Below, in pieces: positions 36,452 to 47,619 of a stretch of DNA of 64,000 bases (positions within the stretch are counted from its first letter, which is position 1; every line of letters starts with the position of its first letter). The position numbers were made by a program, and so were the translations under genes. This DNA comes from Chamaecyparis obtusa (lineage: Eukaryota > Streptophyta > Pinopsida > Cupressales > Cupressaceae), in contig BSBK01000761.1 in NCBI GenBank assembly GCA_027943335.1, forward strand, positions 539,001 to 603,000. The letters run 5' to 3'. The notes under the pieces were generated by a model, which ran no database searches, was not told the origin of the DNA, and was given only the letters and a program-made list of their open reading frames with translations.

Positions 36452-37425
36452 ATCGGTAAAAGGTCGAGGCCCTATAAAGATTTTTATTAATATAAATTAA
36501 TTTTTACATGTGACCCCGCTCGCTGCAGGCGCTGGTAGGAAAGAGTGGGGTTGAGAAAACCTTCAGCCTTGCCTGGGACCATAGGTCCTGTACTTATACA
36601 AAAATTACATGGGCATACCCACGACTCAACAATTGTTGAGATTTGTTTATATACATCATTCTCGTAGGCTTTCCCACGTCTCTAGTACAATCATTAATTA
36701 TCTAGAATTACAAACTTACAGTGGGCATACCCACTGCTCGAAAATATCAAGGTTTTAATGATACATCTATTACATTGTTGTTTTTATGTATACAACTCTA
36801 TGTTACATACAATTGAGTTGTTATTATTGTTAGAATCTGTTCTAGAATCTTCGTTTACAAGGTGCTATAGGTGCCTGCTTGATAGTATCTTCTTGAAAAC
36901 CACAGCAGAAACCTTCCATATCTTATAGTTAAAGGCTTAAAAAATAAGTAATATTGAGAAATGAAGAGCTCCAAAATAGTAATATTACCTTCTTTCATAG
37001 ATGTATTATTAAGATACCTGTCTCGCTGATAGAGAAGTAAATTTAACATTCCCATTTATGTTTCGTAGTGCCAAAGATCTATTCCAACATTTTAGATTTC
37101 TATAGCCTAGGGAGATTGAACATAATAAACACAAACAAAAATCTACAACACAGCACACAACCAGAAAAGATCACGAGAATGTCAAAGGCAATCATAAGGA
37201 AATGAGGGGAGACTAAATAAAAGGTGGAAGTGAGTTAAAAGGAGGGATCAAAATAGGAGGAAGCTAAATGCCAAGGATAAAAGACTATCACTAGGTATTA
37301 AAGAGAATTAACACATAATAAAAAGTTAAGGTAGAAGCTCGATTATACCACTTGGTATGCATCCCCATTTAATTTTAACTCTATATTATTATTCTACATA
37401 CCATGTATAGGTTGAATAAGATTAA
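36452..37425 (-). other. 3' UTR of the LINE
   Basis: About 970 bases after the ORF2 stop with no coding sequence. The GGGCATACCCAC phrase occurs twice (about 36612 and 36722). Confidence 0.65.
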
Positions 37426-40400
37426 TTAGTCGGTTACCAAATTTTCATGCAAACTATTATTGGTAATGTTTGGGTTTGATTTTATATTATGGTCCATTAT
37501 AAAAATTCCATTTGCACCTTGGTTTGCCAGCATATCTGCCTCTACATTCCCTTCCCTATATGTATGTCCGATTTCAAATTTGGGTATACTTTCCAGAATT
37601 TGGTTTATTTCCTCTATTTTCGAATTAAGGACCCAGTTAGGTGTTTTCTTAGATCGAATTGCATTGATAATAACTTGTGAGTCTCCTTCTATTATTACTT
37701 TAGGTAAGTTTAAGTTCTTACATATTCTTAAACCCTCTAATGCCGCCTTGCATTCTGCCATATTATTTGTGCTAGGCTTAATAGGCATAGAAAATTTAGC
37801 AATGACCTCAGCCTTCCAATTTCTAATTAAGCCTCCAATACCTGCTACCCCAAGATTACCTCTAGAAGCGCCATCGAAGTTAAGTTTATACCAACCTACC
37901 TTAGGAGGAGACAATTTGCACGAGGCTCTATCTGCCTTTGTTTTTGGTCCCCCCTTGCCATATAAAGGTGGGATATCTAATTTAGGCCACTTGGACCTGA
38001 TTTTGTTGTCCCAGGATTTGAATGACTCCTCATAGCTCAGACAATCTCTAAGTTTACTGTTAATAATCTCCACAATTGAGGTTTCTATTTTATTGGTGAC
38101 TGTTTCCCATGTTAATTTTTGATCTGTGAAGATTCTCATGTTACGTTCCTTCCATATTTCCCAAACTAAAATTGATGGGGAAATAGTCCAAATATCTTTG
38201 TATAAGTTGTCTTTGTATAGAGATGGCCAAGCTTTGAGTGAGCTTAATAGATCTAGTTGAAGAGCGGATTTCCACCCTAGACACCGATGTAACCAATTCC
38301 AGCAGTTTTGGGAAAAGGTACAGTTTAGAAGGATGTGGTTAACATCCTCTAATTGCTTTTCACACAAAGGGCATCTAGAAGGCCCCTCAAAGCCCAATTT
38401 ATTGAATCTGTCAGCTGTCAGAATCTTATTCTGCATTGCTGCCCATAGAAACATTCCTACTTTGGGAAGACAAGATTTATTCCAAAAAAGGTTCAAAGGT
38501 ATATCTATGTTATCCATGTTTTGATCCTAAATGATAGACTTGTATCCCTCCTTTACCGAGTAAATGCCATTGTTTTCTCCAGCCCAAATTAATCTATCCG
38601 ATCTGATTTTGTGAGCTATCTCTCTATCTTTCAACACCATTTCAAGCTTTTGTTTCTCCTGGCTATCTAGGTCTAAACCTTCTAAATCTATCCATTTAGA
38701 ATCTTCTTCCTTGCAGAGATAATCCTTGATGTAAACACCTATAGAATTTTTACAGACTTCCATGAACTCTTGAGAAAAACCTAATTTGTTTAAGGGGGTG
38801 AGGCCTGCCCAAGAGTCATCCCAAAATAGGGCTTGGTCCCCGGAGCCTACATCCCATGACAAATATTTATTGATGATCCCACGACTATCCTTTATGAAGT
38901 TCCAGATCTGTGATCCTTTTACATGTGTTTGTGTTCTGAATATGTTGATAGGGTCCATGTCAGGGACGTATTTGTGTAGTAAAATCGAAGCCCATTTACT
39001 ACTAGATTCCTGATAGAGTCTCCAGATAAGTTTAGCTCCAAGAGCTTGGTTTTGCCATAATAAGTTTTTGATGCCCAGTCCCCCCTTGTTAATTGGTTTG
39101 CATAAAGTATCCCATTTGATAAGGGCTACTTTTTCATCTTCAGAAGGGCCTTTCCAGTAGAAATCTCTAAACATTTTATCTAAAAAAAATTTAACATTAA
39201 TAGGAAGGGGAAGAATTGACATATGATACGTGGGTATAGCTGATAGGACTGACTTAATCATGGTAGTCCTACCAGCTTTTGTAAGCCATCTTCCTTTCCA
39301 CAAGCTTTTCTTGTCTTATATTTTGGTGAGAACCTGTTGCCAAAGTTTGGAGGATAAAAGACCTTTATCTAGGTCTATACCCAGGTATTTGCAGGGGAAT
39401 TTACCGACTTTATACCCCATCACTTTACAAATTTCCATTTCTATTTTCATAGGTGTATTGATAAAGAAAATTTTTGACTTTGAGGGATTCACCCATTGAC
39501 CAGAGGCTTTCGCATACATATTAAGGATGACTTTACAAGCTTTAGCTTCTTGACAGTTGGCTATGCCTGGTAAAATCATGTCATCCGCAAACTGTTGGTG
39601 AGTTATATTTGGTACGTTCTCTGATGCCTTTAACCTTGTGATTTTTCCTTCCAATTGTCTCTTTGTTATTGATCTCCCTAATGCTTCTACCATAATGACG
39701 TAGAGGAAAGGGGACAAAGGGTCCCCTTGCCTAATTCCTCTTGAGATATTAAAGAAACCTTCCGGGGTACCATTTACAAGTATCGAGATTTTAGGGGTAG
39801 AAATGCAAATGAAAATAAGGTTAATCCATTGTTTGGAGAATCCAAAGGCTTCCAGACATTTACAAAGAAATCTCCAATCTACTTTGTCGTATGCTTTCTG
39901 GATGTCTACCTTAATAAGCATACTAGGATCCTTAGTTAACTAAGTAGTGTGAATTATTTCTTGGGCAATGATTATCCCATCAAGGATCGATGTATTTGCT
40001 ACAAAACCCGTTTGTTCTTCCGAAATTATATTCGGGAGAAGAGTTTTAAGTCTGTTTGCTAGGCATTTTGATAGAATTTTATAGATTGTATTGCATAGAG
40101 ATATTGGTCTGAAATCTCCTGAGTCCGAGCAATCATTTTTCTTTGGAATTAGAGCAAAAAAAGTGTTGTTAATTTCATTTAACAATGAGCCCAAGTTTCT
40201 AGTAGCTTCTACCACTTGCCACACCTCCTCCCCAACAAAATGCCAACATTTTTTAAAAAAACCCGCTTGAAAGCCATTTGGGCCTAGGGCTTTATCCAGA
40301 TGGAGTTGGAAAACCACTGATTTAACCTCATCTAAGGATAGTTTACTATTAATCATCTTGTTGTCTGTTTTCGTTATCAGCTTTGGGATAGACTTCAACA

Positions 40401-41670
40401 TTTCATTTTGTGCTTTGAGGTCAGTTGCTTCAGTGTTATTCAGAAGAGATTGATAAAATTGTGTTAGTACGGCTGATATCTAGAGTGGGTCCTCAGTAGT
40501 ATGACCCTTGTTATTTTTAATTTTGGATATTCTATTGATGCTTCTTTTGAAATTAGTGGTATTGTGAAAAAAATTTGTGTTGTTGTCTCCTTCCTTAAGC
40601 CAAGACTCCCTCGACTTCTATTTCCAGAAGATCTCTTCCTTAAGGAGGATAGCATTGTATTTAGCCATGAACTCTTTTTCTTTGTGGTAGCTTTGTTTGT
40701 TCATACCATTTTCTATTACTATATTATTAAGGTCTGTGATATCTTGTTCTATCTGATGTTTTTCTTCAAATATATTGTTGAAATTGCTCTTATTCCATTC
40801 TAAAGCTTTATTTTTAATAATTTTTAATTTTGATGTTAAGCAAAACATTCTAGAGCGTTTTACTGAGATTTGGTTCCACCATTCCTCCAGAAGGTTAGTA
40901 AATTCCAGGTTTTGGAACCACATAAACTCAAATTTAAAAGGATTTCTAATTGGTTTAGCATCCTCAGTAATCAAGAGTCTGACGGGGAAGTGGTCAGACC
41001 CTGCCTCAGGGAGGATTTCTGAATTTATTAAATGATTGGCACTTTCAGAGCTTGTCTTTATAAAAAACCTATCCAATTTTTCTGCAATATGACTAAAACC
41101 TGTTCTTCTATTGTTCCAAGTATATATACCATTGGTTGTATTGATGTTGATCAAATGGTTATCGAAAACCCATTTGCTAAAATCTTTTTGAGCATGTGAA
41201 ATATATTTTGATCCCCCAAATTTTTCTTCAGGATCTAGGATTGCATTAAAGTCTCCTCCAATAATGTGAAAAACTTCTAAGCTATTTATCAAGAAGTGAT
41301 GAATCTCTTGCCAGACTCTTCTCTTATCTTCATTAGGAATGGGCCCATAGACATTAATTAAATTAAATTTTAGATTGGATTTAAGACTTTTAATTTCTAA
41401 GCTCATCCAGTTTTCATTTTTAGATGCAAGTTGTGCTGAAATTTTCCTAGGGTCCCATAAGACTGCTATCCCTCTGGAGGATCCTATAGCAGAGGCTATT
41501 TCTGATTTCCATATTCCTGATTTATTTCTGAACTTAGTACTTTCTTCTTTGCTAAGTTTAGTCTCTTGTAGTAGAATTATTTCTGACTTGAAGTTATTTA
41601 GATATCTTTTCATCAATCTCTGTTTGTTAGGGGCATTTAATCCCCTAACGTTCCAAGTAGTGACTTTCAT
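37426..41670 (-). pseudogene. LINE ORF2: endonuclease, reverse transcriptase, zinc module, RNase H (five nonsense codons)
   Basis: One frame of 1414 codons. The endonuclease (from 41670) has TTWNVRGLN, LQETK, VYGP, GGDFNAIL, WNNRRTG, EKLDRFF and GSDHFPV; it would nick target DNA. The RT has DKALGPNGFQAGFFK, LIPKKNDCSDSGDFRPISLC, KVDIQKAYDKVDW, GIRQGDPLSPFLY and the catalytic FADD box. A zf-RVT module follows (CPLCEKQLEDVNHILLNC), then RNase H with FDGASRGN, AECKAAL, EGDSQ and EGNVEADMLA. Stops are TAG 40618, TAG 40480, TAG 39940, TAA 39316 and TAG 38527. No frameshift and no catalytic loss was seen. The start ATG overlaps the ORF1 stop (ATGA at 41670-41667). Confidence 0.92.
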
Positions 41671-44636
41671 TGCTCCTGGGGAAGGCTCTTCCCCTTCCCT
41701 GTGTACAAAATGTCAGCAATTTTCTTTTGGTTGCCTGCGTTACTGACTATATTTCTAAGTTCTACAACTAATTTCCTTCCTCTTTTCTTTTTCATTTTAT
41801 TAATATTCGGGGTGCTTAGACTTCCTCTGTTCATTGCTATGCCCAACTGTCTATCCTCGTTTGTAATCCCGAAGAGGCCATCAATAGAGTCCTTTACAGA
41901 TAATAAATTTACATTATTTTTAATGTTGATCTTGTTTTGCTGTTCAAAGGAGAGATGATCAAAGTCTGCATGTAGATGCAAGTCCTCCTTTTCAATAATT
42001 TCCTTGCCATATGTCTCAATTAAATCTTCTATTCTACCTGATAGATCCAGATCCAGAGTATCCATCTCTATAGGGATTGAGGTGGCTGGTTCCTCCCCCA
42101 TTTGATTTGTGTTATTGGTTGTCTCCTGATCTAGGACATTTTTATTGAAATTTTCTATATTTGTATTTTCTGTTTGAGTTAAGTCCTCATTACTCATAAT
42201 TGGATTAAAGTTGTCTTTATCTGTATCTTTATTGTTAAGATTAGAAGGTTCTGTGTATTTATCCGGGAGGACTTTATCCAAGACTCCCATTTCCAAGGGG
42301 GCTGAATGAGTAGGTGATGGTAACCTACCATTTTCTTCCTCTAGGTCCTCTAGAATACATTTTTGAATCATTCTGATCAGAGTTTCCCTTTGGTATTTTA
42401 GTTCATCTAGATCACAGATTTCATCAAGGAATGTGTCCATGAGCTCATCTATTAAAGACTCTCCAGGGTAATTAATAATAGTATTGACTTCTTCTTTGTA
42501 TTTATCATCAGGTTCTTCTATAATTGTTGCATTCGGACAGTCAGTTTTAACAACCTGATCCTGTCTTATGTCAGTCTTACTTATGTCCAGATCAGGCTTA
42601 TCTATTTGTTGTTGACAGAAATCAGATATTTGATCTCCTGTTATAAGATTTGTCCCTTTATCTATGTTATCTTTCTCTGATGTGGTGGTGACTTTATTAT
42701 CACTTGTAATATTGATTTCTTGGGCTAAAACCTCAGAAGTTCTAATACTAAGAGTTTCAAGATCTTCTTTAAGAGGAGGGGAATCCGAGAATAAGGGATT
42801 GTCATAGATAATTACCGGGGTACAACTATTATCAAGAGAGGGAGGGGTAGCTGCTGATTTTTCTTTTTCTGTGTCTTGGAAAAAGAAGCCTCCTTTGTCC
42901 TTATTAAGGATTAACTTGACATTTCTATCAGAATCTATGAGATTCTGCTGAAGGTCAAAATTTAGTAATTGTTCTGCCTCCCGAGTTTCAATAAAATCAT
43001 CCATAATTAATGGATTAATAATGATATGGTTTGAATTGTAGCATAACTGAAAAGGAGAAATGACTTTCTTATGAAAATTCATTTTGACTACAATGGTTGA
43101 CTCAGCATGATCATGCTTAGTTTTAATTGTTCTTTTGTATTCTCCAATCCTATTTCCAATGTTTTTAAGAATCTCAGGTTGGTTAAATTCTAGTGGTAGG
43201 TTTCTTAGAACTATTGCTTTTTCAATCAAGAAATCCACTACCTTAATAGTGTTGAATAAAGAGAACCAATTACAAACAAAGAAAGAGATCTTTCTATACT
43301 TTAAAAAACCTTTCTCCATAATTTTGTTTTTAAGACTACTACAATTACAATTCAAGAAAATAAGGTTTTCTGGCAAAATAGTAATACTTACCTTAGCCGG
43401 GAGTTGGGAGATTAGTCCATCAGCTATATCTGTTATAGATGCCCCTGTTCCCAGCCACTTACATATTACACCTGTTTCTACACAAACATTCTATTTTTGC
43501 AATATGCATTTACTGTCCAAATTAATCTTATGATAATTTTGCCCAGGAAATCCACAGATAGTGTTTGAAACTATGTTGTTGCCACGCCTATGTGGCGGAG
43601 AATATATATCTTTAGTGGTCTTAGGCATTGGCACCTTAGAGTTCCTGTTGGGTTTACCCGAGATAGGGTTATGACCCTTCAGGAATTCCTTGTTTGTCCT
43701 CTTGTGTGGAGGAGAATAACCCTGATGGGCCTTATGAATAGAATCATAACCAGAATGCAATGTAGAGCTATCTATTACATTTTTATTCACCATATTTTTT
43801 CCTCCAGTTTTAGATCCTAGGGTTTTGTTAAGGAGAGGGGGAAACAAGCCCAAATCCGTATGCAATTGCTTGCAAACCAAATTTGGTTTCTCCCGCTGTG
43901 TTCCTTCTCCTTTCAAAACCCCCTTATTCTGATTTTTCATTTTCTTTGGTGTTTTCAATTTTTCCAGAATGCCAAAAGAATTTTTCAAATCAATTTTATT
44001 GGGACTATTTTTGTCTATAGATGATCTTACCGCTTTCCTTTTCTTAACCGTTTGCCATGTCTCCTTGTTGGTAATTCTGACACCGAGAGGCATCTGAGCC
44101 ACTGTCGACCTTCCTCCCCCCTTTGCAGACAGAGGGTCATTGGAGTTTGCTACTGGATTCCTCCTAGATCTCGGGGCCCTGACGGTCTCGGTTACTGCAT
44201 TTTTCCATAATGCATATTTAGTCTTTGAGAAGATCTATATCTACCGATCTAGGGCATCTACTGAAAAGACTTTCAAGGATGGATGCTCATGTGTTTTTGC
44301 AAGACCCTTGGTGGCCGAAGTATATCTTCTATTCTCAACCAAGGGCTTTGCAATATCTCCTAATTCCACAGTTGCTAGGAGTTATGTTGGCTTTGATTCC
44401 TTCATACTTCTTTCCTTTTATTTAGCAATGAACCCCTTAAGATGATCATAATCTGGATGGGGTTGTACATTTTTTGCCCTGCAATCTTCCTGCTTATGAC
44501 CGTAAAGCCAACATTTGAAACAATAACCAGAAAATTTCTCATTCGAAGCGGCCGGATTTTGAGCATCTCCCTTAAAAGTGGAATTGCCATGCTTTTTTGC
44601 AGCAATACAATTTGAATCTAGATTGAAATGTATCAA
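41667..44636 (-). pseudogene. LINE ORF1 with CCHC knuckle and DUF4283-like region (five nonsense codons)
   Basis: One frame of about 990 codons from a TTG at 44636; the true start may lie further upstream. A zinc knuckle CFKCWLYGHKQEDC (C-x2-C-x4-H-x4-C) is near the N-terminus. A basic stretch follows (MPLGVRITNKETWQTVKKRK...), then a DUF4283-like segment (IVLRNLPLEFNQPEILKNIGNRIGEYKRT at about 43185-43130). A long Asp/Glu-rich region and a basic end (KKKRGRKLVVELRN) complete it. Stops: TAA 44418, a further TAA, two TAG close together near 44250, and TAG 43491. The protein would bind LINE RNA. In the ORF1 of the 32.7-34.4 kb element the knuckle follows DUF4283; here it precedes it. Confidence 0.75.
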
Positions 44637-45640
44637 CCCTAGGTTTATCTGCCGTTGTTGGAAGGCCTTCTTCCTTCAAATATGAGTATTACACATTTTT
44701 GCTGAGATGAATATTTAACATTTCTGATGAGAAAATAGAAAGTAGTTCTATTGATGAATACCTAACAGCGTTTGCCGGCAAACCGTGAAGAAAAGGTCCA
44801 ATATTTCTATCACTGTCAGTGTTTATCTCAACTAGGGTTTATTTTTCATCTCCTTCCCTCTAGAACAGACGCTCGTGTGAAATGGAAACCCTGTGGTGGC
44901 GGTTTGAATCATAGCAGAGCAAGGCGGCTATATATATTATAACAAGAACTAGCAATATGGTTGTTTGACATAATAACTGCTGCTGCTTTGACAATTCTGA
45001 ATTCAAAGAAAATCGTTGATGCTGCTTTGACAATTTCTGGATTTGGAGTTCTGATTGTATGCCTTCAAATCTAAATTTTGTGATCTCTTAATTGTCTTCA
45101 AATCTGTGCCGGCTATGAAATTTTGGATTCCTCGATGTATTTGCCTTATCAAAATAAAATCTTGATGCTTCAAATCTTGCCAAAATTCTAACTTCACACC
45201 ACAATTCCTTATATCTGAAAATGAAGTCTCAAATCCGGATCAAATCCTCCCTCTAAACTTTGCCCTCAAAATTCTGGAAATGACTAAGCAATCTTGCAAT
45301 ATCTTGAATTTTCGGATCTGAGAAAAATTGCCAATATAATGTCCTCAAAATTCGGATTTAGAGGGCTAGGGCATGTGGAAAGAGGCCCTCAAACATCCAC
45401 AATCAGTCTCTGCTCCTTCTCCTTGTCAAAATACTGATCTTAGGGCCTAAAACCGCCCTCCAAACACCTCCAAATGCAGTCCCCTATACTCAGGCCTGCT
45501 ACCCTTCTAACTCGCCACCTCCAACACTCCAAGTCGCTGCCAAGAAGACTGAAAATGCTTGCCAAAATGATGAAAATTCGCTGCCAAAAACTCTGATTTT
45601 CGCTCCCTATTAGCAGAGCAAGAAATCGATCACCTGTAGT
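44637..45640 (-). other. 5' UTR of the LINE
   Basis: About 1 kb before ORF1; no long open frame. It would hold the internal promoter. A frame reading EEGLPTTADKPRVDTF just before 44636 hints that ORF1 may start further upstream. Confidence 0.55.
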
Positions 45641-45651
45641 AGTTTAATTTT

Positions 45652-46233
45652 AATTTAAATTTATATGTAAATTTATTTTTAATTATAAATAATTATAGAA
45701 TTATTATAATTATAGTTGCAATTTTTTTTTAATTTTATAAGTAATTATAAAATATAAATTGTAATGAATTTAAATTATAAAAAAGTGTTAGTTATAATTA
45801 ATTTTAGTATTAATTATTTAGGCCAAATAACTATTTTTCATAGAGTACACAATTGAAATATAATAGCAATATTATAATGTTATTATATTAAATTTAAATT
45901 TATATAATACATATTAAAATAAATTAAAAAATATTCAATATTTTATAATATTAAAAAAATCCAATATTATCTTAATATATTATGACACAAATTACATATT
46001 ACACTTTTGGTTAAAAAATTGTATAAAAAATTGTTTAAAAAATTGAAGAAAATTAATTAAAATTCAATAAAACTTTAAAATATGCAATATGGAAAAGAAA
46101 TAAAATTGAGTAAAATCCTTTAAAAACTCCTAGAAAAGGTATTCATTTCCTTAAAAAGTTGTCTATAAGACTTCAAATGTATTAGCTAATCATATCATCT
46201 TACTTGCTTAGCCTATGGACAAGTACTGATAAG
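45652..46233. other. Right part of the AT-rich insertion
   Basis: More than 80 percent A/T by eye, no coding sequence. It is absent from unit 1. Confidence 0.6.
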
Positions 46234-47531
46234 AAACATAATAAATAAATTTATTTATGAATATAACTATTTAATATGATGGATTCTAGATATAAGAACA
46301 AGGTTTTTATTTTGTTAAAAACATTATTAATCAATGTAAAATTTTATTGGCCATATGTATCCAATAGGTTGATGCCATACTAAAATTAAAATGCTATACT
46401 AAAATTTCAATTTCAATATAGTCATATTAGATATAATCATTGTAATGTACAACCCACATACCATTTAAATTGTAATCTAATATTATTAATTTTTTTAATT
46501 AAATGTAATATATTTATTTTTAAATTAAATCTGTTTGGAAAATTTTACAAATTACTTAGAATCGAAATCATTCTAATTGAATTGATTTTAAGATATTATT
46601 AAGAAAAAAGAAAATAATAGTAAGAGAAAAAAGTTAAAGATTAAAATTATATATTTTCAACTAAATAAATATAAAATATTTATTTGTGTAAATGATAATT
46701 TTATCAATATTTAGTTTGAATTAAGATAAAATCAATATTTTAATATACATAATTTTAAGAAAACACTATTTAAATGATTAAGTTTTTCTAAATTTATTCT
46801 TAAAAAAGCTTAAACAAATCTCTAATAACATATAAATGGTTATTTGTGTGATATATGATTAAAAGAAGTTTGATTGCAAAGTATTTTAATTTTATCATAT
46901 TTCTTTTAATTCAATATCCTTTATATTCAATTTGGTTATCTTAAATAACAACTATATATTATCTTTTAATTTCACCTCTCTAAGAAACTTGTTTCTCAAG
47001 CATCCTTTCTATTCAATTTATTTTATATTTAAGGTGACAATGCATGCTACTTGAAAACAACACTCATATTCATATATAAACTTTTTCACTTATGTGTCAT
47101 GTTATTAGAAGACGCTTTTTAGTCAAGCTTTCTAGTTTCATTGTACTTCTTTCTCTTCAATTTATTTTTAAAAACACTCACATTAAAATATCTTCACTTA
47201 TATGACTAAAAGAAGCTTGTCAGCCAAGCAATCCAACCATTTACTTTGAATTCAATGTTGTCTTTTAAAATAAAAAGTCAACTAGAATTTAGAGTGACTG
47301 ACAACATATAATTTAACTTTACCCTACATTTACTTCAATTAAAAAATGTCACAATATACTTAAAAATAGAACTCAATTTTAAACGCCTTACCTACAATAG
47401 AGACAGTTTTAAATATATTTATCTCACTTATCTATCAGAGATTATAAAATTAAACCTTTAAATGAATGTAACATCGTCATCCATGACGTGTGTCAGTGAT
47501 ACCTACGCACACTCACTCAGACTTTCCACGT
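46234..47531. other. Upstream region of AKR gene 2
   Basis: Matches 17982-19281 nearly base for base. No coding sequence. Confidence 0.65.
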
Positions 47532-47538
47532 TATAAAA
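47532..47538 (+). promoter_or_regulatory. TATA box of AKR gene 2
   Basis: TATAAAA, 88 bases before the ATG, in CACGTTATAAAACTCATAA. It would place transcription start near 47565. Gene 1 has TGTAAAA here. Confidence 0.6.
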
Positions 47539-47619
47539 CTCATAAGTTTCTTCACACATCCTCTCATTCTTCAACACAAGCAGAAGAAGAGCAATAACAG
47601 ATTTGAAGAATCAGTGATA

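Larger units (their letters stand above)
36434..45640 (-). mobile_element. Full-length L1-type LINE with RNase H
   Basis: About 9.2 kb with a target duplication of at least 11 bases (AGTTTAATTTT at 36423-36433 and 45641-45651) and a poly(A) tail seen as a T-run at 36442-36451. Order on the minus strand: ~1 kb 5' UTR, ORF1, ORF2, ~1 kb 3' UTR ending GGCCTCGACCTTTTACCGAT before the tail. ORF1 and ORF2 have no frameshift but about ten in-frame stops. Confidence 0.9.
36379..46233. mobile_element. Composite insertion in unit 2: AT-rich element carrying a full-length LINE
   Basis: Unit 1 lacks this whole block (uninterrupted site near 17980). The outer parts, 36379-36422 and 45652-46233, are a ~630-base AT-rich element of unknown class. 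A hairpin-forming segment lies at the left junction (36377-36405). The LINE is nested in it. Confidence 0.7.

Noticed and set aside
37460..38035. 191-codon plus-strand frame
   Set aside because: Mirror of the LINE RNase H and zinc module on the other strand.
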